Origin: Vondammii sp040505895
GTDB lineage: Bacteria > Pseudomonadota > Gammaproteobacteria > Chromatiales > Chromatiaceae
Reading direction: 5' to 3'
NCBI GenBank assembly: GCA_040505895.1
Contig: JBEVXU010000005.1
Coordinates: forward strand, 40,171-104,170
Length of the DNA stretch: 64,000 bases
Position numbers and translations under genes: made by a program. Under the pieces are notes generated by a model. The model saw only the letters and a list, made by a program, of their open reading frames with translations, was not told the DNA's origin and did not search any database. This document shows, piece by piece, positions 33,538 through 42,722 of this stretch (position 1 is the stretch's first letter; each line of letters opens with the position of its first letter).

Positions 33538-34395
33538 ACTTTGGATTATGGCTGTTAGCGCCTGATCCAACTCTGGATACTTAAACTCAAACCCAGCTTC
33601 ATACAATCGTATTGAGACGACACACTGGCCCGAGGTCATCACATCCGCTCCCTCCCCGTACACCAGCTTTAGTGCAAATTTGGGGATCGGTAAAAGTGCA
33701 GGCCTATTCAACACACTGCCAAGGGTTTTAGTAAACCCTGAATTGTTATCAGGGTTGGGGGAACATATATGATAGATGCCTTTCATCTGCTCATTTAACA
33801 GTGCGTATTGGTAGGATCGAACCATGTCATCGATATGCACCCATGAGAACGGCTGCAGGCCGTTACCGATAGGCCCACCAAGTCCCCGTCTGAATGGTGG
33901 TAACAGCTGCTTCATCAGGCCACCGTCATGCCCTAATACCAGTGCAAAACGGAAGATCAGGGTACGCACACCCAGTGACTCAGCTTCCTTCGCTTCACCT
34001 TCCCAATCTTTTGATAGCTCACCTAAAAAATCACTGGCATTAGCGGGATCATCTTCGGTGTAACAACCTTCGGCGGAGAAAGCACCAATAGCTGATGTAG
34101 AGATAAAGGTGGCCGGGCGTTTTTCCATTACCTTCATCGCCTCAACCAATTTGTGCGTGGTATCAATACGGCTATGGTAGATACGCTGTTTATAGGCTTC
34201 ACTCCAGCGTTGGTTAATGGTCTCCCCTGCCAGATTAAACACAGCATCACAGCCAATTAGATACGTTGCTATCTGCTCATGGTGCTCTTTCAGTTCAGCC
34301 CTTCCTATTGGGACAACCTGGTGGCCATCCTCTTTCAGAGCAGCCGACAGATGGCTGCCAACAAAACCTGTAGAGCCTGTTATCGCAATTTTCAT
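33523..34395 (-). CDS. TIGR01777/YfcH-type NAD(P)-dependent epimerase-like protein
   Basis: This 290-residue atypical short-chain dehydrogenase has the N-terminal GSTGFVGSHL nucleotide loop, NLAGETINQRWSEAYKQ, STSAIG, and PFSWVHIDDMV. These are standard for the SDR39U1/YfcH group, whose substrate is unknown. The last codons lie in the terminal repeat of a family B element, so the C-terminus SGYAQ was probably supplied by the insertion. No partner gene is evident. Confidence 0.87.
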   Translation of the reverse strand: MKIAITGSTGFVGSHLSAALKEDGHQVVPIGRAELKEHHEQIATYLIGCDAVFNLAGETINQRWSEAYKQRIYHSRIDTTHKLVEAMKVMEKRPATFISTSAIGAFSAEGCYTEDDPANASDFLGELSKDWEGEAKEAESLGVRTLIFRFALVLGHDGGLMKQLLPPFRRGLGGPIGNGLQPFSWVHIDDMVRSYQYALLNEQMKGIYHICSPNPDNNSGFTKTLGSVLNRPALLPIPKFALKLVYGEGADVMTSGQCVVSIRLYEAGFEFKYPELDQALTAIIQSGYAQ

Positions 34396-34748
34396 GGCCT
34401 CACTCTATTTGCGCTGTCTACTAATGATACTGCACTGAGCCCAGTGCTTCAGTTTCTCATGTGGTTCGCAGGATGGACAAAACGTTGGCCTGTCCACCTA
34501 ATATATATATGTATATAACAAAGCAGGCAACAAAACCAAGTCTACTCACAGAGCTGCATAACCGGATTAAATCAGACCCGTGCACTTAGGGCTGCGGAAA
34601 AAATAAACTATCCGATCTCGCTTGTCTCTCGGTCCGCCTGCTGCGTTGTGAAAAGGGTTACATAGGCCTGCTATGCGCCCCTTTCCACGCCTTGCAGGCG
34701 AACCGATAGTCTGCGCGATCTTCGGATAGTTATTATTTTCCGAGGCCC
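34396..34748. other. Spacer with AT-rich tract and family C element
   Basis: This 353-base spacer lies between pepN and the SDR gene, both on the minus strand. It holds the fold-back element at 34588-34749 and a TATATATATGTATATA tract at about 34501-34516. I see no gene. Confidence 0.65.
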
Positions 34749-34749
34749 T
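34588..34749. repeat. Family C fold-back element, copy 1 (162 bp)
   Basis: The left end AGGGCTGCGGAAAAAATAAA and the right end TTATTATTTTCCGAGGCCCT are inverted repeats, as are the next ACTATCCGATC and GATCTTCGGATAGT. The centre has CCGCCTGCTGCGTTGTGAAAA and a matching CGCCTTGCAGGCG arm. It abuts the stop of pepN. The copy at 61206-61365 shares the ends and the CTGCGTTGTGAAAA centre. Confidence 0.85.
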
Positions 34750-37421
34750 CACCCCTCTAGACACTTGGAGGCGATTTCATAGACATCCTTTGAGAGACCA
34801 TCACTGTCGGCAATGCGCTGAAGCTGTGCCTTCATCAATGACTGACGCTCTTCATCGTAGCGGCGCCAGCGCGCCATGATACGCAGCATTCGGGAGGCAA
34901 CCTGTGGGTTGAGAGGATCAAGCTCCAGCACCCGGTCAGCAAGAAAAGCGTATCCCGCCCCATCCACCGAGTGGAAACGTACCGGATTGGCTGAACAGAA
35001 GACACCAATAAGAGAGCGTACGCGGTTGGGATTGGTTATCGAGAAGTCAAGGTGAGCCATCAACCCCTTCACCTGCTCCAGAGCATCGCTTCGGCTGGAG
35101 ACGGCCTGGAGGGTAAACCACTTATCCAATACCAGGGGATCATGCTTCCATCTATTATAGAAGTCCTCCAGTAGTACCGTGGAGTCATCTGCCGGACGAT
35201 CCACCAGCTGACTGATGGCAGCCAGCGCATCGGTCATGTTGTCGGCACCGTGATACTGCTTCACCGCAAGGAGGCGTATCTCCGGATCATCAAGCTGCAT
35301 CAGATAGTCGAGGCAGAGGTTGGTGAGGCTGCGGCGGGCCATTGATGCGTGATCGAGACGATACTCCTCCCGTACCCTGCCTGCCTGGTAGCGCTGCAGC
35401 AGCTCCTTGTGAAGCTCAACCGCCAGCTCTCTTTTCAGAGTCTCTCGTGCTTGATGGATACCCTCCACGTCGACCACCGTCATCTGCTCTCCAAGATAGG
35501 ACTCAGCGGGCAGGGTTAGCACCTCAGCCAGTAGCGCCTCATCGCTTGACGCATCGGTGAGGGCGGCGCGGAAGGCATCGATAAATCCTTCCGGTAGGCT
35601 GGATTCAGGTTCTGTGACACGCCCCAAGACGATACGCTGAGTGAGAGTTTGTGCTGCATCCCAGCGATTGAAACCATCACTGTCGTGGGACATGAGGAAC
35701 ATCAACTCCCGGTCGCTGTAGTCGAAATGGAGTTTGACCGGAGCTGAGAAGCCGCGCAGCAGGGAGGGAACCGGCGACTGGATCAGCCCGGTAAAGGTAA
35801 ACTGCTCTACCGCCTGGCGCAGCTCCAACATACGGGTAGTACCCTGGGGCGCAGACTCTCCCTCCAGTTGCAGGGGAATATCACACCCTTCCTCATCCAG
35901 CAGACCTACCGCCAGTGGAATATGCAGGGGCGCCTTCTGTTGCAGGCCGGGGGTAGATGGGCAGGACTGCTTCACCGTCAGGGTGTAGCGTTGTGACTGC
36001 TCATCATAGCTGCCGCCGACCTCCAGCTCCGGTGTTCCCGCCTGACTGTACCAGCGTTTGAACTGCTGCAGATCCCTTTCGCCGGCTTCGGCCATGCAGG
36101 CGACAAAGTCATCGGTGGTCACTGCCTGGCCGTCATGGCGCTGAAAGTAGAGATCGGTAGCCTTACGATAATCCGCCTCACCAAGCAGATTATGCTGCAT
36201 CCGTACCACCTCGGCGCCCTTCTCATAGACAGTAAGGGTGTAGAAGTTATTGATCTCCATATAGCTATCGGGGCGCACGGGATGTGCCATGGGGCTGGCA
36301 TCCTCGGCAAACTGGTGAGCACGCAGCATGCGTACGTCCTCTATGCGCTTTACTCCCCGGGACCCCATATCAGCAGAAAACTCCTGATCACGGAATACCG
36401 TCAGCCCCTCTTTCAGACTGAGCTGAAACCAGTCACGGCAGGTGATGCGGTTGCCTGTCCAGTTGTGGAAGTACTCATGGGCAATCACCCCTTCAATGCC
36501 CTGGAAATCGCTGTCGGTGGCAGTATCGGGCCGCGCCAGCACATACTTGGAGTTGAAGATATTGAGCCCCTTGTTCTCCATGGCGCCCATATTGAAATCG
36601 TTGACCGCTACGATCATATAGATATCCAGGTCGTACTCGCGACCGTAATGCTCTTCATCCCAGGTCATGGCGTTTTTCAGGGAGGCCATAGCATGGTCGC
36701 ACTTGTCGACATTCTCAGGCTCTACATAGATACGTAGTGCCACATCCCGTCCGGAGGCAGTGGAAAATTGGTCTTCTATTGAGCGTAGATCCCCCGCCAC
36801 CAATGCAAACAGATAGGCCGGTTTGGCGAAAGGATCCTCCCAGCGGGCCAGGTGACGACCATCGTCCAGCAACTGCTGTTCCAGCGGATTACCGTTAGAG
36901 AGCAGCACCGGATAGCGCTGCCGGTCTGCAACGATGGTGGTAGTGAACCGACTCATCACATCAGGGCGATCCAGATACCAGGTAATCTTGCGAAAGCCCT
37001 CCGCCTCACATTGGGTACAAAACATGCCACCTGATTTGTAGAGCCCTTCAAGAGCCGTATTCTCCTGGGGCTTTATTCTTACCTCACTCTCCAATGTGAA
37101 CCGTTCGGGTACCTGATAAACGGTCAAACCTTCGTCATCTACCCGGTAGCACTCTGGACCGAGGTCGCTGCCGTCAAGGCGCAGTGAGAGCAGCTCCAAC
37201 TGCTCACCGTCGAGCCGCAGTGCTGCACCCCTCTGGCCTGCAGGGTTACGGCGCATAGTCAGTTTTGAAACTACCCGCGTCTCTTTCTCGCCCAGATCAA
37301 AGTGAAGATCCACCCTATCGACAAGATATTCAGGCGGCAAGTAGTCTTTGAGATAGATGGTTTTGGGGGTTTCGTGAAGCATCAGCGCTCTCTGAGTCAA
37401 TGATCCGGGCATATAATCCAC
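34749..37421 (-). CDS. pepN: Aminopeptidase N (M1 family)
   Basis: This is a zinc aminopeptidase of up to 890 residues, close to the usual 870 for gammaproteobacterial PepN. It carries GAMEN at 279-283 (substrate recognition), HEYFH at 315-319 with the third zinc ligand Glu338 in KEGLTVF, and then SVYEKGAEV-like sequence (TVYEKGAEVVRM). It removes N-terminal residues in cytosolic peptide turnover. The frame opens with GTG at 37421, but the ATG at 37382 (MLHETPKT) fits the family start better. It diverges from grxC. Confidence 0.94.
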   Translation of the reverse strand: MDYMPGSLTQRALMLHETPKTIYLKDYLPPEYLVDRVDLHFDLGEKETRVVSKLTMRRNPAGQRGAALRLDGEQLELLSLRLDGSDLGPECYRVDDEGLTVYQVPERFTLESEVRIKPQENTALEGLYKSGGMFCTQCEAEGFRKITWYLDRPDVMSRFTTTIVADRQRYPVLLSNGNPLEQQLLDDGRHLARWEDPFAKPAYLFALVAGDLRSIEDQFSTASGRDVALRIYVEPENVDKCDHAMASLKNAMTWDEEHYGREYDLDIYMIVAVNDFNMGAMENKGLNIFNSKYVLARPDTATDSDFQGIEGVIAHEYFHNWTGNRITCRDWFQLSLKEGLTVFRDQEFSADMGSRGVKRIEDVRMLRAHQFAEDASPMAHPVRPDSYMEINNFYTLTVYEKGAEVVRMQHNLLGEADYRKATDLYFQRHDGQAVTTDDFVACMAEAGERDLQQFKRWYSQAGTPELEVGGSYDEQSQRYTLTVKQSCPSTPGLQQKAPLHIPLAVGLLDEEGCDIPLQLEGESAPQGTTRMLELRQAVEQFTFTGLIQSPVPSLLRGFSAPVKLHFDYSDRELMFLMSHDSDGFNRWDAAQTLTQRIVLGRVTEPESSLPEGFIDAFRAALTDASSDEALLAEVLTLPAESYLGEQMTVVDVEGIHQARETLKRELAVELHKELLQRYQAGRVREEYRLDHASMARRSLTNLCLDYLMQLDDPEIRLLAVKQYHGADNMTDALAAISQLVDRPADDSTVLLEDFYNRWKHDPLVLDKWFTLQAVSSRSDALEQVKGLMAHLDFSITNPNRVRSLIGVFCSANPVRFHSVDGAGYAFLADRVLELDPLNPQVASRMLRIMARWRRYDEERQSLMKAQLQRIADSDGLSKDVYEIASKCLEG

Positions 37422-37440
37422 TGCCCTGAAGGTGTATTGG

Positions 37441-37598
37441 GGAACTTCTGAAAAAGTCCGGATATATTAAATAGTGCCCAAAAGAGGCCAAATCAAGGCC
37501 TAAGTCCCTTTGAATAGCAGCCCTTGGTAGGGTTTTCAATACAGATTCACGTCTGCTGAATGCAATGCAACCGTTCATGATCTATTCAGAGGTTCCTT
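37441..37598. repeat. Possible fold-back element in pepN-grxC spacer
   Basis: GGAACTTCTGAA near the left and TTCAGAGGTTCC at the right are inverted with one mismatch. They enclose about 155 bases without a gene. The ends resemble those of family A (AGCCTCTGATTAAG), but the interior differs, so this is a weak call. It would sit in the divergent pepN/grxC promoter region. Confidence 0.4.
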
Positions 37599-37662
37599 AG
37601 GTAGACCCCCGGAGGGGTGGTTGATAGGATATAAGCATCCTATTCTATGCAGAGAATCACTC

Positions 37663-37968
37663 ATGCCGAAAGTCGTAATCTACAGTACTGCTATCTGCCC
37701 CTACTGCGTCCGCGCTAAACAGCTGCTTACCAGAAAGGGGGTTGAGTATGAAGAGCTTTACATCGACGGTGGTGACCGTAAGCTGATGCGTGAGATGCTG
37801 GAGCGCAGCCAGAGACGCACCGTGCCGCAGATTTTTATCGATGACTATCATGTGGGAGGCTACGATGATCTAGCCGAGCTCAATGCCTTCGGCAAGCTCG
37901 ACCCACTGCTGGGGCTGGCACCCCATGAAGAACCGGAAATGACCCAGGAAGAAGATGACATCACATGA
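37663..37968 (+). CDS. grxC: Glutaredoxin 3
   Basis: This dithiol glutaredoxin of about 101 residues has the CPYC active site (YSTAICPYCVRAK), the TVP cis-proline loop (RRTVPQIF) and GGYDDL for glutathione binding. It reduces disulfides with glutathione. The ATG at 37663 gives the standard start; an upstream in-frame extension is unlikely. A 15-residue acidic tail (EEPEMTQEEDDIT) is longer than in E. coli. The hslR gene overlaps by four bases (ATGA). Confidence 0.93.
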   Translation: MPKVVIYSTAICPYCVRAKQLLTRKGVEYEELYIDGGDRKLMREMLERSQRRTVPQIFIDDYHVGGYDDLAELNAFGKLDPLLGLAPHEEPEMTQEEDDIT

Positions 37969-38366
37969 GTGGTGGTGAGAGCAGTCAGAGCCTACGCCTC
38001 GACAAGTGGCTGTGGGCGGCACGCTTCTTCAAGACTCGGCAACTGGCCGTAGAAGCGATCAACGGCGGCAAGGTTCACCTCAACGGTCAACGGACTAAAC
38101 CGGGCAAAGAAGTTCAACCGGGTAACCGACTGGAGATTCACAAGGACTCCCTCTCCTGGGATATTGAAGTCAAGGTGATACCCAAGCAGCGCCGACCCGC
38201 CTCGGAGGCAAGAGGTTTCTACGAGGAGTCTGAGGATAGTATTATTAGACGTGACAAGCGGATTGAGGAGCAGCGATTACTGCGTGCGGCAATGCCAAAA
38301 CAGGAAAGTGGCCGACCTAGCAAGAGAGACAGACGAATGATCCACAGATTTACCGCCAAGGACTGA
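37965..38366 (+). CDS. hslR: Heat-shock protein 15, S4-domain RNA-binding protein
   Basis: This 133-residue protein has an N-terminal S4 RNA-binding domain (LRLDKWLWAARFFKTRQLAVEAINGGKVHLNG) and a basic C-terminal tail ending RRMIHRFTAKD. Hsp15 binds stalled 50S subunits carrying nascent chains and helps to recycle them. It is co-transcribed with grxC through an ATGA overlap. An EF-G paralog lies 600 bases downstream. Confidence 0.92.
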   Translation: MSGGESSQSLRLDKWLWAARFFKTRQLAVEAINGGKVHLNGQRTKPGKEVQPGNRLEIHKDSLSWDIEVKVIPKQRRPASEARGFYEESEDSIIRRDKRIEEQRLLRAAMPKQESGRPSKRDRRMIHRFTAKD

Positions 38367-38371
38367 ATCTT

Positions 38372-38821
38372 ATGGACCAAGACGCCTATCACAAAACCTA
38401 CCACAGCATGAACGAGCGCTTCTGCCTGTTCGAAAAAGGAATATTGGCCAGCCAGTGCCGCTGTTGCCAGTCCGAGCGCTTCTACCTGGCAGAGAGAATC
38501 GGTGTTCATTGCGCCTCTGACGAAGGACAGCTACGTTGCAATGAGCTGCTGGAGCTGCTTCGCCACCATGCCCGCTTCACCTTGAAGAATCACAGCAAGG
38601 GCGCCCTCCCCCACGGTCAGGCAATCCGCATCCAGATTGGTGGGCTCAGAGGAGTCCATAGCGCACTCAAAGAGGAGAACCCGCCGCTCTGTATTGAGGA
38701 TGTCTACAACTTGCTCAAGCAGGCTACTGAAACCTTTGAGTCACTTGACCTGCTCCCCTTTCAAGAGGTGATCAAACAGATTGCCGCTTACAAGGGCCGC
38801 AGCCGCAGATCAAAGTCATAA
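38372..38821 (+). CDS. Conserved-looking protein with N-terminal Cys cluster, unknown
   Basis: This 149-residue soluble protein is one I cannot assign. It has QCRCCQSE at about 28-35 and further Cys at about 47 and 56 (VHCASDEGQLRC), a possible metal or Fe-S site. The C-terminal half is helical and ends in a basic tail (KGRSRRSKS). It starts five bases after the hslR stop, so it belongs to the grxC-hslR transcript. That context hints at a redox or ribosome-related role. Confidence 0.68.
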   Translation: MDQDAYHKTYHSMNERFCLFEKGILASQCRCCQSERFYLAERIGVHCASDEGQLRCNELLELLRHHARFTLKNHSKGALPHGQAIRIQIGGLRGVHSALKEENPPLCIEDVYNLLKQATETFESLDLLPFQEVIKQIAAYKGRSRRSKS

Positions 38822-38960
38822 GAGTATTTTTTTACTGCCGATGGGATCACTACGCTTTTCTTGATAATTAAGACAAAAGGTTGACCGGGGTCATAGCGCT
38901 CGTCGCCCTCTTCTATTGGGATAGTAGTTAGTTTAACGGTCGCAGTTTCAGGAGAAGAAG

Positions 38961-41015
38961 ATGCCCGCATATACCACTCACGATATCCGAAATATCGCCC
39001 TGGTGGGCCAGACTGGTGCAGGCAAGACGACGCTGACCGAGGCACTACTCTATACCGCCGGGGCAATCAAAAGTCAGGGAAGTATCGAGCAGGGCAACAC
39101 GGTCTGTGATTACGATAAACAGGAACAGCAGTATGAGCACTCACTTAACGCCTCTCTTGCCTGGCTAAGAAAGGACGGCAAACAGGTCAATCTGCTCGAC
39201 ACTCCGGGACTAAATGATTTTTTCGGTCGCGCCTTCAGTGCGCTACAGGCAGTCGAAACTGCGGCCGTGGTGATCAACGCCGAGTCGGGTATCGAACCGG
39301 CCACTCAAGCAATGATGGAACACGCCCTTGAGGATGAGCTCTGCCGACTAATTATCATAAACCAGATCGACTCTCCCAGCGCCAATTTGGAGACGCTGGT
39401 AGATGATATCCGCAGAACCTTTGGTGAAGAGTGTCTGCCGTTAAACCTGCCTGCTCTATCCGGTGACAAGGTGGTGGACTGCTTCTTTAAACCGGAGGGT
39501 GAAGAGACACTCTTCTCCTCAGTGGCCGATGCCCACACAACCATTATCGATCAGGTTGTGGAGATGGATGAAGAGCTGATGGAGATCTATCTGGAGCAGG
39601 GTTCAGAGCTGGAGCCGGAGCAGCTCCATGATCCTTTCGAGAAAGCACTACGTGAAGGCCACTTGGTACCTATCTGTTTTACCTCGGCGACAAACGGCAC
39701 GGGTGTTGCTGAACTGTTGCAAGTCATCACCCGCCTGATGCCGGACCCAACCGAAGGAAATCCACCCCATTTTCTCAAAGGCGAGGGCAGCGATGCCGTG
39801 CCGGTCGATGTCGACCCCAACCCCAAAAAGCACGCTATTGCTCATGTATTTAAGGTAACCAACGATCCATTCCGTGGCAAGCTGAGTCTGTTCCGTCTCT
39901 ATCAGGGAAGTCTCACACCCAACAGCCAACTCTTTATCGGTGATGCGAGAAAACCCTTCAAAGTGACCCACCTGCTGCGACTCCAGGGAAAGGATCAGAG
40001 TGAGATGGAGAGTGCTATCCCCGGCGATATCTGTGCTGTTGCCCGGGTTGACGAGATATTTCGTGATGCCGTACTCCACGATTCACACGACGAGGACTAC
40101 TTCCACCTACAGCCGGAGAGCTTTCCCATGCCACTGTTTGGGCTGGCGTTAATACCCAACAAGCGCAGTGATGACCAGAAGCTCTCAGATGCTCTGCATA
40201 AACTCCAGGCCGAGGATCCTTGCCTGGTGGTGGAACATGCCAACCAAGCCAATGAGACGGTTATTCGGGGTCTTGGAGATCTGCATCTACGGGTGGTATT
40301 GGAGCAGTTGGAGCAGCGTTTTAATGTCAACGTCGATACCCAGCCCCCCAGCATCCCCTACCGCGAGACCATCAGCAGTGCCGCCGAAGGGCAGTACCGC
40401 CACAAGAAGCAGACCGGCGGCGCCGGTCAGTTTGGCGAGGTCTCGCTACGTATCGCCCCACTCCCCCGAGGTGAAGGGTTCCTGTTCGTCAATGAAGTAA
40501 AGGGCGGCGTCATCCCGGGGCAATTCATGCCGGCGGTGGAGAAGGGCATCGTCCATGCGATGGAAGAGGGCTTTGTCGCCGGCTATCCAATGCAGGATAT
40601 CCGCGTTACCGTATACGATGGAAAACATCACTCCGTCGACTCCAAAGAGATCGCCTTTGTCGCCGCCGGCAAGAAAGCCTTTCAGACCGCCCTTGAGAAA
40701 GCACGTAGTATCGTCCTTGAGCCGATGGTGGAGATAAAGATCGAGGCCCAGGGTGAGGCGATGGGTGACATCACCGCTGACCTCGCCGGTCGCCGCGGGC
40801 GCATCAGCGACACCAACGCCAACCCCAACGGCCACATGGTGATCAGTGGCTTAGTACCACTCTCTGAACTGGATAACTACAGCTCAAGGCTGAAAGCAAT
40901 TACCGGCGGAGAAGGAAGCTACGAGATCAGTTTCAGTCACTACGATCCTGTACCGGGAAATATCCAGCAGTCGTTGACACAACAGTATCAACAGGAGCGG
41001 CATGAAAGGGAGTAA
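38961..41015 (+). CDS. EF-G-like GTPase paralog with altered G motifs
   Basis: This 684-residue protein has the five-domain layout of elongation factor G. G1 is GQTGAGKTT (16-24). G3 is DTPGLND (80-86), where the usual His after DTPG, needed for GTP hydrolysis, is Leu84. G4 is NQID (134-137) in place of NKxD. Domain IV-V features are kept (RHKKQTGGAGQFGEV, FSHYDPVPGN). It belongs to the divergent EF-G2-like group. A slower or regulated GTPase with a role in recycling or stress, rather than normal translocation, is my inference. Confidence 0.85.
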   Translation: MPAYTTHDIRNIALVGQTGAGKTTLTEALLYTAGAIKSQGSIEQGNTVCDYDKQEQQYEHSLNASLAWLRKDGKQVNLLDTPGLNDFFGRAFSALQAVETAAVVINAESGIEPATQAMMEHALEDELCRLIIINQIDSPSANLETLVDDIRRTFGEECLPLNLPALSGDKVVDCFFKPEGEETLFSSVADAHTTIIDQVVEMDEELMEIYLEQGSELEPEQLHDPFEKALREGHLVPICFTSATNGTGVAELLQVITRLMPDPTEGNPPHFLKGEGSDAVPVDVDPNPKKHAIAHVFKVTNDPFRGKLSLFRLYQGSLTPNSQLFIGDARKPFKVTHLLRLQGKDQSEMESAIPGDICAVARVDEIFRDAVLHDSHDEDYFHLQPESFPMPLFGLALIPNKRSDDQKLSDALHKLQAEDPCLVVEHANQANETVIRGLGDLHLRVVLEQLEQRFNVNVDTQPPSIPYRETISSAAEGQYRHKKQTGGAGQFGEVSLRIAPLPRGEGFLFVNEVKGGVIPGQFMPAVEKGIVHAMEEGFVAGYPMQDIRVTVYDGKHHSVDSKEIAFVAAGKKAFQTALEKARSIVLEPMVEIKIEAQGEAMGDITADLAGRRGRISDTNANPNGHMVISGLVPLSELDNYSSRLKAITGGEGSYEISFSHYDPVPGNIQQSLTQQYQQERHERE

Positions 41016-41031
41016 CCCTACTATCAAAACG

Positions 41032-41048
41032 GGGCGCACTCTGCGCCC
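41032..41048. terminator. Hairpin between convergent EF-G-like gene and dsrS
   Basis: GGGCGCA-CTC-TGCGCCC forms a seven-base-pair stem in the 51-base space between two convergent stops. The T-rich tail is weak on both sides, so it may serve as a bidirectional terminator. Confidence 0.5.
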
Positions 41049-41066
41049 TGCTTTATTGATCGACAA

Positions 41067-42182
41067 CTAGGAAACTGTCTGCAGCACAGCAATCCTATCC
41101 ATCACTGGTGTAAGCACCGGTACCAGTTTTTTGCGCATCAGACTGCCCATGGCGTCACTCCCCTTTAGGGCAGGGCGCAGCACACCAAAACCGAGACCTG
41201 AGAGAATAGTCATTGCCTCAAGCTCCCGTATGAGTGTCGGCATAATTTTCAGGCAGGTATTTGCCTCTTTCGAATGGGCTATCATCCCGGGCGCTTCACC
41301 GATGAGCTCCTTGATGCTGACATCCGGATCACCCTCAGGCCTGAGTGCAGAGAAGTAGTTTCGCATCAAGTCCAGGGTGGTGTTGACCACATCCTGGGTA
41401 GAGGGTTTGGTGAGTATGCGTTGGCAGGTATCTAGATATGACTGCCCTTGACCGGAGAGTAGTTTTAGCAGCAGTAACGCGACACTGTTACCAGTATCAG
41501 CCAGTGATCTCAGTTTCTCCCAATATTCATTGTAGTCCCCCCGCGCCGGGAGAGTATCAGGTAGATCATCCGGGCAGGCTGCTATAAATCCAACCAGGTA
41601 GGCTGTCTTACGTGCAGCTTTCTTCCATAGGGAGTGTCGTACTGCATCATCCAGTAGTCTAGGCTGTAACGCTTTGCTGACCGAGTCGACCATCGTCTCA
41701 GGCTCAATCTCGAAAGGCAGGTAGTCAATAAGATAGCTAGCTAGTAGCGGGCCGGTCTTGCCCTTGACAACAGCCTCGGTCTCCAACATGCAACGGGCAT
41801 TCTCCGCCTCTTCAACTGACCACCATGCTCGCCGTGCCAGTTCATCGGTAAGCCCTTCAGCACAAACAACGGCAAATACAGCAGTTGGTTCACCTAACAA
41901 TAGCAGCTGCTCCAGACTATCCTTCCGCATCTGTCCTTGGCGGGTCCAGCGCTGCAGGTAGAGCGGGTAGCCACCAGGATTACCGAGGGCTCGCTCTGAC
42001 AGGAAGGAACGCACTCTCTTCAGATAGTGCTCGTCACGACCAACCGGATTGAGTTTAACTGTCACTTCACTCTCTGCAAGCAAGCCGTGGAGCGTCATGT
42101 TTGATTCGTGGATACGTATGGCCAGAGGTTTATTGGCCAACAGTACATTAAGACGCAAGGCGTCTTCACTGGAGAGTTCCAT
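41067..42182 (-). CDS. dsrS: DsrS, accessory protein of the dsr cluster
   Basis: This 371-residue soluble protein is at the end of the dsr gene order, the position of dsrS in Allochromatium vinosum. I recognise it by position and size, not by catalytic motifs. Its central and C-terminal parts are mostly helical with few cysteines (about 5). In A. vinosum, DsrS is reported to influence dsr expression. Here a fold-back element fills the spacer before its start, and AGG at about 11 bases is the only visible binding site. Confidence 0.72.
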   Translation of the reverse strand: MELSSEDALRLNVLLANKPLAIRIHESNMTLHGLLAESEVTVKLNPVGRDEHYLKRVRSFLSERALGNPGGYPLYLQRWTRQGQMRKDSLEQLLLLGEPTAVFAVVCAEGLTDELARRAWWSVEEAENARCMLETEAVVKGKTGPLLASYLIDYLPFEIEPETMVDSVSKALQPRLLDDAVRHSLWKKAARKTAYLVGFIAACPDDLPDTLPARGDYNEYWEKLRSLADTGNSVALLLLKLLSGQGQSYLDTCQRILTKPSTQDVVNTTLDLMRNYFSALRPEGDPDVSIKELIGEAPGMIAHSKEANTCLKIMPTLIRELEAMTILSGLGFGVLRPALKGSDAMGSLMRKKLVPVLTPVMDRIAVLQTVS

Positions 42183-42362
42183 AGTTTACAACCTAGGAGG
42201 CTATCCGAGAATAGGAACCGTAGCGAGGGATGCTCATTTTGAGTCCATTTTTTCGATCATTTGAGGCGAATATTGGGCATATTTAACGAAAATGATTGGG
42301 GATATGGGCCAAAAGGAGCATTCTGCAGTAGGTTCTCTATTCTCGGACAGGCTCCGAGGTAC
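42183..42362. repeat. Family E fold-back element in the dsrR-dsrS spacer
   Basis: GGCTATCCGAGAATAGGAAC on the left and TCTCTATTCTCGGACAGGCTCC on the right are inverted. Similarity continues inward for about 50 bases (GATGCTCATTTTGAGTCC with GGGCCAAAAGGAGCATTC). A single related end, AGGAGCCTATCCGAG, is at 16801-16815 after the hemolysin III gene. It lies upstream of the dsrS start. Confidence 0.82.
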
Positions 42363-42396
42363 AGGGCGGATCTGTTCTACCTATTCCGCCTGACAG

Positions 42397-42711
42397 CTAC
42401 CCGTCAGAGGGTGGCACGTAGGTGGGGTCCTTGGAATTTAGAAAGATAAAACGGAAATCACCCTCTGCCATCTCTACATAATCCATTACCGCTTCTTCCA
42501 ACAGTGCAACTGAATCAGGTGAAATCACTACATTGGTTCCGTCGGCATCAACACGTGTATCCTGTTCACGCTCTTCATCGAAACCCATAATGTACTCGAT
42601 GCTGCCGTCATCTTTCTTTCGGGCCGCCATACGCAGCGCCATACCCTCGGTACCACCCTGCTTTGCCGCCTCTTTAATCTGCTCGGCGGCTGCTTCGGTA
42701 ACTTTAAACAT
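42397..42711 (-). CDS. dsrR: DsrR, A-type scaffold-like protein without cysteines
   Basis: This 104-residue protein has the IscA/ErpA fold pattern (MFKVTEAAAEQIKEA, GMALRMAARKK, FIFLNSKDP). It contains no cysteine at all, so it cannot hold an Fe-S cluster as A-type carriers do. Cysteine loss is the known hallmark of DsrR, which affects dsr gene expression after transcription in A. vinosum. It starts 11 bases after the dsrN stop. Confidence 0.9.
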   Translation of the reverse strand: MFKVTEAAAEQIKEAAKQGGTEGMALRMAARKKDDGSIEYIMGFDEEREQDTRVDADGTNVVISPDSVALLEEAVMDYVEMAEGDFRFIFLNSKDPTYVPPSDG

Positions 42712-42722
42712 AAACTTGCTCT

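Noticed and set aside
38961..41015. Tetracycline-resistance ribosome protection protein
   Set aside because: It shares the EF-G layout, but the altered G3 and G4 motifs and the overall pattern fit EF-G2-like proteins better.
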